DNA of 64,000 nucleotides, from contig CM068544.1 of assembly GCA_035048495.1 (NCBI GenBank), forward strand, positions 7,930,138-7,994,137, given 5' to 3'. Origin of the DNA: Euptelea pleiosperma. Its lineage: Eukaryota > Streptophyta > Magnoliopsida > Ranunculales > Eupteleaceae. The translations under genes were made by a program, and so were the position numbers. Under the pieces are notes generated by a model. It saw only the letters and a program-made list of their open reading frames with translations, did not search any database and had not been told where the DNA came from. This document shows positions 45,681-57,258 of the stretch, piece after piece; positions within the stretch are counted from its first letter, which is position 1; each line of letters begins with the position of its first letter.

Positions 45681-46591
45681 CAAGAGCACGGGAGGTAAGT
45701 CCCTATCCTCGCCTTGAGTGCGATACTGCGCCGTTGGGTGAATCATTGCCGCATGTCTATTTATTTTCTCACAACAACTTACTCGACTTGCGTGGCGTGG
45801 CCGTTAATCAATCAACTCTAAGAGAGCAGACCTAGCTCCAAATTGAAACTGATGGGATTTCATCACCCACCTCATCATTCTAACTGATTTGATCCCAAAG
45901 CTCCATTTAATTAAAAAGAATCAAGAAGTAGAGCCAATTAGCCCGGTGTTCGAGGAAAACTTCACACAAAGCGAACCCGCTTAACATCCAATCGAAATAA
46001 GACCACGAGCGTGGGTCCCTGTTGTCTAACACACCCATAAGTCCCTGTTACTCAAGTACACTGAGCTCGACATGGCATCTTGGACTATTCGGCGGTTAGT
46101 TGTGTGTGGACTAGGAACACGCACCAACCCTAGCTTAACCCGAGGGAACACTCTTCTTATACACTTGACCAATCCGGTTAGTCTGAGACGTACTTAAGAT
46201 AGCCATTGTGCCACACGTCTGTCTAGGCTTCGGATTGCCTTGTTGTTGACTAGAGTTAGTACTAAAGGATTCACTCTGAAGAGTGTAGCCTGGTGAGAAC
46301 TTCTGAGTGCAAACAATTAGTCCAGCGGTTAAAAGATAAACCAGTGGTCCGCCCACTGTCATAATCTACTCTAGCCCCCAAAACTAACAAAGATAATTCC
46401 TAAAATATATCCTGATTACTTAGAATATGATTATCTGTGCTTGGTGTGCATCATTTAGGATAGTGTTCCTCTCTGACAACTTTTTACCAAGTCTAGAACT
46501 CGCTTTTTAAGCGTATGTCAGTTTGGACTAGTCCTATCCTTTGACTGATTCGATCTGAGAGTCAGTCTACCGCACCCCTCTATCACTTCTA

Positions 46592-48217
46592 ATGGCAGAT
46601 GAACGGCCTCTGTATGAGACCTACTACAATTTCTGTGAGAATCTAACTGATCACTCTCAACAGGGGTATGACAATTCTGCGTACTATCATGACACTCCAG
46701 TCTCGCACACTTCTACAGGGTATGATAATCACCGAGATCCGGAGTACAAATCTGTACTCCAAGAGTTTAAAAATTCAGTCTCTGCCCTTCGTGCCGCGGT
46801 CCAGCAACCTGTGCACAATTCCCAATCTGTAGGATATTACCCTCTTATCTAGCAAGATGTCTGTACCTTTCCATCTCCAATGCAGACCTCCTATGACAAT
46901 ACTTATTATCCGGACAATAGGAGTCATCATAACTTTGGTTGGGAACAGTCTGCTATCCCGCAACAACTTCCATAGGATAATTATTCTTCCGGGTTCCATC
47001 AACCCATTGGAGAGTATGACTGGCAATACTCGCAATCCCAGTACCCGTCATATCCATAGAATGACGATTCTGATCAACAGTGGGCCCCTCAGGATTTTCA
47101 GAGTCAGCAGCTAGTCCAAGACTCCACTCTGCCTTACAACTTTCAAACCCAGTCGGACTACAATCAAGAATTGGCACCTCAGCTCCCCTTGGCTGAACCA
47201 CCTCTGTTGGCTACTAAACCCTGTCTAGAGGACCTTCTCTCTCAATACATTGCCCAGCAACAACAGTATTTCCAAGGTCTAGAGCACCAACAACAATAAT
47301 CTATGGAGAGCTTGGAGCAACGTCTAGTTCAATTAGAAAATGAGAGAGAGAAAGTCAACTTCACCAGCCCACCAATAGACTATCCTGAGGAGAGTGATAT
47401 AACCACTATCTATAATGAAGAGTCGCACAATTGGACTAAGTACCAGAATTGCCAGGATGAAATAGAAGTTGTTACCACCCCTAGATCAAGCCCGATTATT
47501 GAGGAACCAGAATATCCTTATTCGGTGCCTTTAATAACACCAAATCTTGAACCTACCTCAGAGCAACTTATTTCTCACTCTACCTCTGCTGACCCTAATG
47601 ACGATCTTCATGACACTGAGCTGTGTTTCGATCGCACGATACCAACTGTCCTAGATCTACCATTCCTCCCCACCTCCGTTGGATTGTGCAACAATAGTGA
47701 TGAACCGGAGTCTCAATCTTTGGTGCCCTTAACAGCACCAACTTCTAGACCAAGCCCAGAGAAACCCAGTTCCATCTCTATCTCTGATAATTCTTTTTCT
47801 GCCCTAGATGCAGACATTCCCACCGATGAGCCGTGTTTAGAACATGGGACTCCCGCTGTCCTGAACTTATCGGTCCCCACCGAGGAGGAACATATTGATT
47901 GCAGGGATTGGAACATCCCTATCACATTAGGAAACATCGAGAAAGAGGTCAACAGTTTTCACCCGTCACCCTACGTCGATGAACCGTATGTCATGGCGAG
48001 TCTCATTCAGGACTCTCACAAAAATAAATTATCCAAGTGTCAAGAACACTTTGAGTCTGACTTCATATCGAAGTCAGACAATTCTGGTATTACTGATCTA
48101 CAGGAGTCTGCTCCATTCAGATACCTTCCCGCTAAACTCAATGAGTTTGCAGCTCTGCTAACCATGGTCAGAGAACCCTCTACTGCTCTCCTCTTAGTCT
48201 TTACTGAGCAACTCTGA
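46592..48217 (+). pseudogene. Gag-derived ORF of the non-autonomous element, four in-frame stops
   Basis: One frame runs 541 codons from ATG 46592 to TGA 48217. It is interrupted only by stops at 46850, 46973, 47057 and 47297 (TAG, TAG, TAG, TAA), each a single C-to-T change from CAG/CAA (Gln). Residues 1-205 are rich in Tyr, Gln, Asn and His. LEDLLSQYIAQQQQYFQGLE...SMESLEQRLVQLE (about 210-250) resembles the Gln-rich coiled segment after the zinc knuckle in Athila/Tat-type gypsy Gag. Beyond it lies an acidic Pro/Ser-rich region with two diverged repeats of about 70 residues (EEPEYPYSVPLITP... and DEPESQSLVPLTAP...). No capsid core, zinc knuckle, protease or polymerase follows. It probably encoded a structural or accessory protein of the element. 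The Gag relation is inference. Confidence 0.65.
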
Positions 48218-50309
48218 TCCCTCCCCACTAGCTTACACACTTTTGCAGGGCTGCTTAGAGAGCCTACTATCCTTCTCTTAGTCTACACTGAGAAAGACCT
48301 ATTTTACACAGGTATACCTAGACAAGGGATAGGATAATTGTCTCCGTTCCACTTTAGGTGTCAGGAAGACTGCAGTTTCACTCAGTCTCCATGAGTTTTA
48401 ACTTGGTTGGGGGTCCTTGATATACTCCCGTCATGTCTGGCTGAAGACGTAAAACTTAGCGCTTTCGGAAAGGCAATTCCGATATTCCTAGAGTAGACGA
48501 GTCTCACGCATTTGTTATTAACTATTATATCATTGGAAAGGCAGGTACATTCATTTTTCTGATCATCAGCTACCACACACTGTTGTGTTTCTGCGGACTT
48601 GGTAACATCCTCCCTGAACCTTTGCATCATTACCGATTTTTTTCATCATTTTATGTCCCGGTCATGAGCACCGAGGACGGTGCTATATTTTGGTTGGGGG
48701 TGGGTATTTACCAAAACTCATGTATTCATTTTGATAAAAAAAAATAAAATAAAATAAAATAAAATAAAAAAAAAATAAAAGAAATTCTTGTTTTTGGGTG
48801 GTTTCTGATATTTTTCGAAGTTTTCTAGAATTTCAAAAATGTGTCAAATACCCTGACTTTGATTAGCTGAAAACCTCCGTTAAGTCAGTATTGAGGATGT
48901 CAATTTTCGTTAAAGATTAGCTTTGAGTCAAGTCAAGTGTGGCTACAGCAGGTTTGAAAACTTAGAAAAACTCAGATTCGGCACAATTGTACACTATCAA
49001 CATCAGAGTCATCCTAAGATTAGAAACTCTAGAGATCCTGTGAGAAGAATTGTGGAGACCTAACCCAGTGAGCTTTCGAGCCTTTAATCATTTCAGAGGG
49101 TTATACAACAATCCTGAGTCACAAGATGACTCACTATTCTTCATGCCCGCAATATTCATTGAGAGATCTCATTATCTTTTGCTTCGATCATAAAACTCGG
49201 AACGACATCAACATTGGATTACTACGACAGAACCTTCTCTGTATCCAGTCAAGACAGTATACATGATAGTGCAAACCCTAGAAAATAATTTAGGCCATTT
49301 TTTTGAACTATTCAGCCTTTTTACTCACCTAAATTATACTTCACTAGAAACCCTTTGAACCTTTCTATAAAAATATTTTCTTGTTAAGTCCATTAACCAA
49401 AACCCAGTTCACCTACGGAGTGTTACTAGCTACCCTACTCTTGAGATGGATAGAAGAATAACTGATATGGGTGTACCGTGAAAAGAAAGAAAATCAAAAG
49501 GAAAAGAAAGTGGTTTAAGCTGAAAAGAAAATATGAACAGAAAGTATGAAAAAGAGCTGAAAAATAAAATGAGCAGTCTCAGAAATATCAAAAAAAGAGA
49601 AAAAAATACAAAAGGAAGAAAAGAAACAGAAACTTGTTTTACACCAGTAGGAAAAATACAAGAAAATAGAGATATCCTCTCAAGATCTTTGAAATCTTGT
49701 ATCCATTTATTTTTCTACACTTGACCTAGGCCTCATTACAACCCAGGAAAGTCCTACTTGATTCTAGGATAGCACGATCATAAAATGTGGAGATTGGAGA
49801 AGGAGAAGCTATAGAGTTTGATCTGACGATCCCGAGTGAAGTGGTATTCCAATCATGAGATCTTCTATTAAAGATGTCCTTCTTTTAAATAATACATATG
49901 TGAGATCTTTGCTTTCATATATCAACACATCTCCTCACATATAAATTGAGAGAAAAAAAGAAAACCCTTCTTGTGTGATTCTATTCTGAGTGCTAAACAT
50001 GTGAGATTTGAGGTCGAGGCATAATAACTTAGAGGTGATCTGAAAATCTTTACTGTCGGATGATGAGAATGTTGAGCACACACACATGCAGAGTCTGACT
50101 ATTCTGGGTCATGATTATCAATTTGTAGTCTTGCCAAAACTTGCCAATTCTTCGCTAGCACGTAACTGTTTTTGCATCCATTCAATGATTTGACGAACGG
50201 TGTTTTCCCTAAGCTAATATGAAAAAGTGTGCAGCATGTGCAGAGCCCTTTTAAGCTCATTTATTTCGCACTAATTGCCAAGGATTGGCAATATGCTGGT
50301 TGGGGGTTG
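48218..50309 (+). mobile_element. Noncoding 3' internal region with PPT-like tracts
   Basis: This follows the ORF and precedes the 3' LTR. It contains gcaccgaggacggtgctata then ttggttgggggtggg (48690-48704), a combination known from Tat-like gypsy spacers, and the actual polypurine tract tggttgggggttg (50297-50309) directly abutting TGATATTCG. Between them are purine-rich DNA (49480-49700) and AT-rich spacer without coding. Confidence 0.6.
50297..50309 (+). promoter_or_regulatory. Polypurine tract
   Basis: tggttgggggttg lies immediately upstream of the 3' LTR start (50310), the position required for plus-strand priming. A similar sequence at 48690 could be a second, internal tract. Confidence 0.7.
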
Positions 50310-53141
50310 TGATATTCGCTTAAAAGTGCATATTTTCCACTATTATCTTCTAAGCGTTATCACACTCTACTACGTAAAATTGCTCTAATTATCCACTTTT
50401 CATTGCGCAGAACACACTTTTATGGATGAAATGGTATATTTGCATGCATTAAACGTATTTCTGGAAGTCTAGGTATAAAGATGTTATGATCAAGCCTCAT
50501 TACGTGCTTTTCTCTTGCAGAAAACTCGATCGGGCTATTCTCGAGACTTGCGGGCCTAGATCGATCATAAAAGCCTATTATCAAAGCTTAAAGAGCCCAC
50601 AGGTTATGACTAGAAGATATGGGCCAAATACGGGCTGAAAAAGAGGACTGAAGAGCCGGCCCAAAGAACGAAAAGAGCGGGAGAGCCAATGACCAAGAGA
50701 CGGACCGAAGCGTTTAAAGCCGCATGAATCGACAATGAATGATGGTCTGCTCTACTGGTGAAGAGTGAGGAGCGGCACAGTGAAGACCAGGGTTCCAGAC
50801 CCTCTGCTAGTGATTTTCTCTCAATTTTTTAACATTTTCTATATCATCTCCCCTAATTCTCTCTCCTCTCTCCTCTCTCTAAATCCTAATTTTCTCTCTC
50901 TTAGCTCTAATCGACTCTCTCTCTTGACCTATCACCATTATCCATCAAATCCACCATTCGATCGCCATCTGATTTATCCATTTTATGCATCCGACCATCC
51001 GATCGTGCCACCGATCATTTGATCATCCATCCTATCACCCACCCGATCTCCATTGTAAATCTCAGTCCCTAGGGCGTGTTTGATTATAGAGAAATGCCTC
51101 AAATGATTGATTGTGGCTGAGAGCGCATAGCTTGATCTTCGAGGAAAGAAAAATGCATTTTCCTTGATGGATGTTTCATAAGAAAAATGCATTTTTCTCC
51201 CCTGACAACCAAACGCACCCCAACCCACGACCTCGTAAGAGGCCCACATCCATCGAGCCCAGTGGTCCACTATCCTACTCACCCACCTTCTGGCCCATGG
51301 TCGATGCACTCCGAGCTCACGATTTTTAGCATTCCCATTGGCTGACCACTGGTCGACACATGACATTATCTCTTGGCCTAGTGATCAATCAACCTCATGG
51401 CCCATAAACCTTGAGCCCGAGCCCGCAACCCACTTATGATTCCTCTAAACAAATAAAAAAATAAAACATAAAAAAAAATTAAAAAAAATAATAAAATAAA
51501 TAAAAAATTCTTTATTTTAGAAACCGTGAGTTTCTAAGCTTAGAAACCCATGGTTTCTACTTGTGGAGAGGGGTTAAAAACCCTACAACCCCCCCTCCCA
51601 TCTTGTTCTTCCTTCTTTTCCCTCCTCTTCTTCCCTTCTCCTTCATCTCCTCTCACCTCCTCCTTCTTCTCTGGCGTGCCATCGCCGGCGAGGGGGTGGT
51701 GCGTCTTCTTCTTCTTCTTCTTCTTCTTCTTCTTCTTCTTCTACTTTTCCATCTTCTTTCCACTTGCCGTTGCAGCAGCCACGAGCTCAGGCGGACTGGT
51801 TCAGTGCACCTGCTGGTGTGAACGCCTATCACCACCACCGGAGTTGCAGGTTTGCAACTCCGGCGAACTTGCAAACCTCCTCCTCTTCTTTCTTCTTTTT
51901 TTTTTTCTTCTTCTTCTTTTCTCCACGTCGGAGTTGTAGACCTGCAACTCCGGCTGTCAACGCCCCCCTCCTCGACTGCAATTCGTCCAGAACCTCTTCA
52001 CTCCGCCTACTGCAGCAGCCTCTGCCTGCTCCTCCACCATCTCCGACAGGGTAGACCCGTAACACCACCAGCCACCGTTTTCTCTCTTCCCAAGCGCCTC
52101 CCACCTGCTGTAGACTACACACCAGCCATGCACCTCCTTGCTGCATCATGTTGCTACTCCCCATTCATAGTCTCCACAGCCGTGCTCCTCCTCTCATCTT
52201 ATTAAGGTAGTTGCAACAACCACCGTTTTGCTCCCTAGCAGCACCATCCACCGTCATCTCACTCCACCCTCACGGCCTGCACGCTCACTACACCGTTTCT
52301 CTCTTCCATCCACGATGCTGCTACTACTCTGGGCAACTCTCTTCAACCCTCTCTTAACCGTATCTCTCTCTCTCTCTCTCTCTCTTTCTCCAGAAAAACT
52401 CTCTTAAAAATTCTTCTCTCAACTTTCATCTCTCTTTGCAAAAGAAAAAGAAAAAAAAAGGTAAGAAGAAGAAGAGAGGGAGTCGTTCTGCCAATCTTTT
52501 CCACCTCCAAGCCGTGCTCCACTTGTTGAACTCCACGTTGCTGCCCCTCTTGCAGATGTGGTCAGCTCCCTTCCATCTCCCTTCTCCTCCGTTGAGGCTC
52601 TTCAAAGCAGAACCATCCATGGTGCTGCAATTGTCTTTATCAAGCCATCGGTCTCCTCCCTTTCAACGATGTATGCAGCACCTCAAGAGCTTGGAACCAC
52701 GTTGCTGAACCGGCAGTATGCAAATCTGGGTGTCGTCTCCTCCACATGATCGCCATCACCTTGCTTTGGCTGTGACCTTGCTTCCTTGTTGCACATCTTT
52801 CTACATCAGCAACCACACTCCCATCTTGCTGTAGTGGTAAGTCTATGGTAGGATTATCTTTTTCTCTCTCCTTTTCTTTCTTCATTCATCTCTTTTTCTC
52901 TTTCTCTCTCTTCTCCCTAGGGTAGACACCTCACTCTCTCTCTAGAAATCATTCTATCTCTATTTTTCCATTTCTCTCTCTAAATCTTTATTTCTCTCTT
53001 CATCACGTTTTCACTTTTGACTTTCTCTCTCTAGAATGATTTTTATTCTAGTTTTGATTATTGCTTATTTTTATTCAGATATTGTAAGGACATTTTGATT
53101 AATGAATGATGGAGTTTATTTTTATCTATTAATTCTAATTT
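50310..53141 (+). mobile_element. 3' LTR (D) of the non-autonomous LTR element, 3' end lost
   Basis: It matches the 5' LTR from TGATATTCGC on, with a 21-bp deletion near 50400 and without the 45-bp duplication. Past 53010 it continues as in copies A and B (attttgattaatgaatgatg, tttatttttatctatt) to about 53141, where unrelated MITE sequence interrupts it. The last ~220 bp of the LTR and the right target duplication are therefore missing. The tRNA-like module lies at 50743-50802 and palindromic hairpins at 51839-51864 and 51929-51953. Confidence 0.85.
50743..50802 (+). other. tRNA-like A-box/B-box module in 3' LTR
   Basis: Same arrangement as 43405-43464, with only two or three substitutions between the boxes. 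Confidence 0.55.
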
Positions 53142-53870
53142 ATGTATTGGCCCCCGACGATTTTTTGTGTGTGAAAATGTGTCCGTTGAACCTGACCCAA
53201 GAAAAAAAACTCAGAAATCGTCATCACAACAAAAAAAATCTAAAAACTATCATCACAACTAAAAAACCACAAAAAAAAAACTCAAATCATCACAACAACA
53301 AAAATAAACCAGAAATAATCATCACAAACCCCACCCCCCCCCCCCCCCATGCAAAAAAAAAAAAACCAGAAATCTTCTTCACAACAAAGAAAGAAAAAAA
53401 AATTGAGATAGTGAAAGAGAAGAGATTGAAAAGAGGTCAAGAAAGAGAAGAGATCGGGTGAGAACCTTACCAGAAAGTAATGCACGGTGGTGGCAGATGG
53501 CGAGGTGGCTCACGGTGGTGGTGGATGGAGATAGGATGCCGGAGAGAGAGATGCAAGGAGCTTGGGTTTGAGAGGAGATGAATGAGGAAGTGGAATGGGT
53601 TTTGATTGTAGAGAGGGTAAAGTAGGTATTATAAAAGTTTGATGGGGGTATGATAGGCATTTTTTCGATATCACTTACTGCGTTAAGGGGGTTTCGTCTG
53701 AAACGAAAAAGACACCTCGTAATGACTTAAAAAAAATTTGAATTAAAGCGATTTTCAAAAATTAAGCGCTGAATTATTTTTTTACCAAACACTCTCGTTT
53801 TACAAAAACCACTGAAAATTGCCTTTTTCAGACTTAAGCGCTGAAAAAAGTTTTACCGAACACCACCTGA
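53142..53870. mobile_element. Composite MITE-derived insertion at the LTR break
   Basis: Starts with tattggcccccgacgatt...cctgaccca, one end of the family at 25433. A degenerate ~25-bp minisatellite (aaaccagaaatcatcatcac-like, 53203-53390) with a C15 run (53334-53348) follows. Then come a GA-rich stretch and a right end gttttaccgaacaccacc, the inverted partner of the end at 40916. A minus frame (53379-53660) is Ser/Thr-rich with no domain. Confidence 0.45.
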
Positions 53871-54689
53871 GTGTCCCATAAAGTATGGGATCTCTAGGAA
53901 ACTTTAATCTTAGCTATGAGTCCGAATAGCAACTAAATATTGCTAATTAGGTATTGGATTCTAATCCCAACGTTTTCTCCTTTATTGGGGTTTCCAATTT
54001 TGTCAATGCCCAATGGACTTTCTCATAATTATAATAATGTCCATCAACATATTACAATCAACCCTCAATAATAAAGTTAATTATTATAAGGCCCTTGTTA
54101 ATTATTTACAAACAAGTTCTTCTACTTCACAATATTCTATACAAGCCATTGGGAATGGAAATAAATCACTGTCAAATTCTAGCTTATGTCCATCATAATA
54201 TTCACCATTATTGGACTCTGAAAACAAAAATTCTTTTTAAACATAAATGTGTGTGTGTGTATATGTATACACAATTTTGATTCTGAGGGCAAATTGATTT
54301 AATACAACGGATTTTATGCCCCTAGAAAATTGGTACCCGATTGAGTTTTTGTGATTAATATGATCTCTTCCATGGTTCGAAGTCTCGGGATCGGAATCCA
54401 GATTGGTGGACACCAATCCTGATCCAGATCGGTCTAATTCATTGAAGTCTAGGGATTGGAAGCCGGATTAGTGGGCTCCGATTCGATCCGGATCGGTCTG
54501 ATTCATCGAATTTGGGAATAAAAGATTTTTAAAATTAAAATTTTGTAAAACATTCCATGAAAGAGTTTATAAACACTTTGAAAATATATTTCCAAAAGGA
54601 AAGTTGTGTGAAAATTAATGTGGTTTTTGAAAAAAAAATGATGTTTTAGGATATAAGTATTTTAAAACTAAATCTTTTATTAGAAACTC
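53871..54689. other. Intergenic, no gene; one short repeat
   Basis: AT-rich. 54372-54510 holds ccatggttcgaagtctcggg and repeated gatccggatcgg words, related to 34300-34490. A short (TG)n lies at 54249-54261. Confidence 0.5.
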
Positions 54690-55152
54690 ATCCATAATAG
54701 AAGCCATGGATTTCTATTGGTTCCTATTAGGAGAGGTTGGACCAAAAAAATGGAGAGAAGAGGAAAGAAGGGAGAGAGGACCCTCCCATGTTTTTCACTC
54801 TTCAAAAACCTTAAGATCGAGACGATCTCATCTCTCTCTACTCTTTCCATCTCTCACAAAAATCTCTCACTCATACATCCTAGCTGTTCTCACGCCTTCC
54901 ATTCTACACAAACCTCAATCCACTCTCCTCCATTCTCCTCTTCTAGTCGTTCTCACCCCCTTTTCCTCTCATCTTTCACAAAGAAAAAAAAAAGAAAAAA
55001 AGGGGAAGAGAAACGTGGAGCTCCACCATCCTATGCGTCTCCTCCTCTTGCTTCCCAAGCTGCTTGTTGTCTTCCTTGGATGGGACCATCGACACCATCT
55101 CTAGCACTCCTCCTTTCCAGCTAGATAGCACCTTCAAACACCATCTTAACTT
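54690..55152 (+). mobile_element. Diverged LTR (E) of the same family, left part
   Basis: gccatggatttctattggtt...aggagaggttggacc followed by CT-rich text parallels 51549-51620 of the 3' LTR (cccatggtttctacttgtgg...agaggggttaaaa). It is interrupted at 55153 by a copia solo LTR and resumes at 56418. Open frames inside it are CT-rich artefacts. Confidence 0.5.
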
Positions 55153-56412
55153 TGTAAAGAATATTTTCATATTCTAGTTTGATAAAGATTCCATATGATA
55201 TAAAACATTCATGTAACCGTTCTTATGAGCACTATTGTAGTGTTGAAGATGTCGTGGTAGGCATAGTTCACTGACTATGTAAAGACTAAAAGACAGAGAC
55301 AGTAAGAATTAAACGGTTGATGATAGGAATTATCTAAGTAACTGCCCATTTGTTGGTTATAGATCGTGTACGCTCGATTAGGAAGGTAAGTGACTTAGTG
55401 CCCATATGAATAGTTTAAAATGAATAAAATATAATGGTCAAATATAGTCAATGGACATATCCGAGTCTAAGTCAAGAATGTTGACTTCTGAGAAAGTCCA
55501 ATAGATTGGAGACCTTTGTGAAACCGATTGGATCTTTTGGGACAAACTGATATAAGTCCGATCGATTGGACTTGGTACAATCGATTGGATTTACGAAGGA
55601 AAAAACCCATCCGTACAAGCCCAATCGATTGGACCCAGAGTACAATCAATTGGACTTAGCCCAATCGATTGGACCTAGAGTACAATCGATTGGATTTCAC
55701 GCGGATTGAGTCTTTTCAGATCCGAAATTCTAGGTTCTACTTCCCCCACTTTCTAAAAGACTCTGGACTACGAATTCTATAAATATAACCCCTTTCTAGA
55801 CTTATAAAACACACTTCTACACACATTGGATTAAAGAGAATAGAGTTTTATTTATCATAGTGTCATTTTGAAGAGTAAAAAGCTTTTAGTCTTCATTAAT
55901 ATCTTGTAAGCTTTTTCCTCTTCTAGATCAAAGCCAAAAGCTTGATCTCTTACTCAGCTTAGGTCTTCCAGATCGATACTTGACCTAGTAGTCTGAGAGT
56001 ACCAGTGTACTATTTGAGCGACTTATGGTTCAGGGTGTACTGAATCCTTCGCCTTCAGTAAAGGCTGGAGAGTTGAGAATTAAGATCGGAGTGGCTGATC
56101 GAAGGTAGGTTTAGGGAGTACTAAACTGAACAAACCAACAAGGCTTCTTGGCTGCGAGGGCGCGCATGGATTCGTAGCATTGATTCAGAGGACGTGGACG
56201 CATCGACAGTAGGTCTTGGCTAAGGTCGGAAGCTGCATTTACAATGGTGCTGCATAGGTAACCTTTGTCTTGTGGATGTTTGATTATTGTTCCGCTAAAT
56301 AACCTTACCTTAACCAGTAAACTTGTGATAGGTTAGATTAATTTTTAAATAACCTAATCACCCCTCCTTTCTAGGTATTTCTGATTAAAGAGAACGGATC
56401 GATTATTTTTCA
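55153..56412 (+). mobile_element. Ty1/copia solo LTR
   Basis: Starts TGTAAAGAATATTTT and ends cccctcctttctagg...attatttttca. It is flanked by a perfect 5-bp duplication aactt (55148-55152 and 56413-56417). Length is 1260 bp, with no primer site or internal region. Its end matches the copia LTR at 20149-21843. A 40-bp tandem repeat (55621-55660 and 55661-55700) and several copies of the palindrome caatcgattg lie in the promoter-side half. Confidence 0.85.
55560..55700. repeat. caatcgattg palindrome array
   Basis: At least four caatcgattgga units plus variants, including two 40-bp direct repeats (55621 and 55661), within the copia solo LTR. It may be an enhancer-like array of the LTR; this is inference. 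Confidence 0.8.
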
Positions 56413-56417
56413 AACTT

Positions 56418-57258
56418 TAACTCACGGGCTCCGCAGTTGTTGCCATCACTACCGACAATGAGTTGCAGACTGCAACTTCTAGTCTTCACGAACCAGCAAC
56501 ACCCATAAGAACCACCTTCTCTTCAATGCACCACCTGTGTGCCTCCATAATCTCCAGCAGCAACTAGAAGGTTCCCTCCCCCTTTACTTCTCTCTCCCCT
56601 TCTTCCCTCGTCTCTTTCTTTTACTACCATTGCTGGTGTTGCACGCCTACAACTCCAGCTTGGATCGAGCACATCTCCTCCACGCATATCCCTCACCACC
56701 GTGAAACACCCCTCTGTAACACCTCCACGTTCCCACAACATTGCAGCCACTTCTAGCACCTTGCAAGTCTCCAACACCAGCGCCCTCACCACTTGCAATT
56801 CTACTTTGGCACCATTCCACTCCACCTGCTTCTACGAGGTAAACTCTCCTCACCTTCATCAAATTACAACCGCCAAGCGCCCTCCACAGGTAATGCCCGA
56901 ATGGCCTACAAGCAAGAGCTCCACCTGCAAGAGCTTCATTAAAATCGACCAAAACCTTGGTGCTGGCCTCCCACTCCACTGCCTACCATCCTCCACCGGA
57001 CAAAGCCTGCAATCCCTTCACCATCACTAGTTGCGGCCTGCTCCTCCTTCTTCACACCCCAGCAAGTGTACACCATGCAGTCAAGGCAAACCTCTTGGCC
57101 GAGCTCACCATTGTCGACCTACTCCAGCCACCTCATCATCTTCATTAATGGCTCAACTCTCTAGTAAGTTCAAGGGTAAAGAACTCTCTTTCTCTCTCTT
57201 CTCTCTTGTTTCTCTTAAAAAAAGAAGTATTTTTCACTTTATCTCTCTAGATCTCTTC
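56418..57258 (+). mobile_element. Diverged LTR (E) of the same family, right part
   Basis: Continues LTR E after the copia solo LTR. It contains gagttgcagactgcaacttc (56460 on), the hairpin word of the family, then CT/CA-rich text and a tctctctt-rich tail. It ends where the chromovirus LTR begins. Pro/His/Ser-rich frames (56523-57315) are not genes. Confidence 0.5.

Noticed and set aside
37741..53141. Copy B (37741) and the 5' LTR (42954) as a pair bounding one element
   Set aside because: They are in opposite orientation, and copy B has its own perfect accac duplication, so it is an independent solo LTR.
54706..55124. Two overlapping plus-strand frames of ~133 codons
   Set aside because: CT-rich LTR sequence, no domain, and interrupted by the copia solo LTR.
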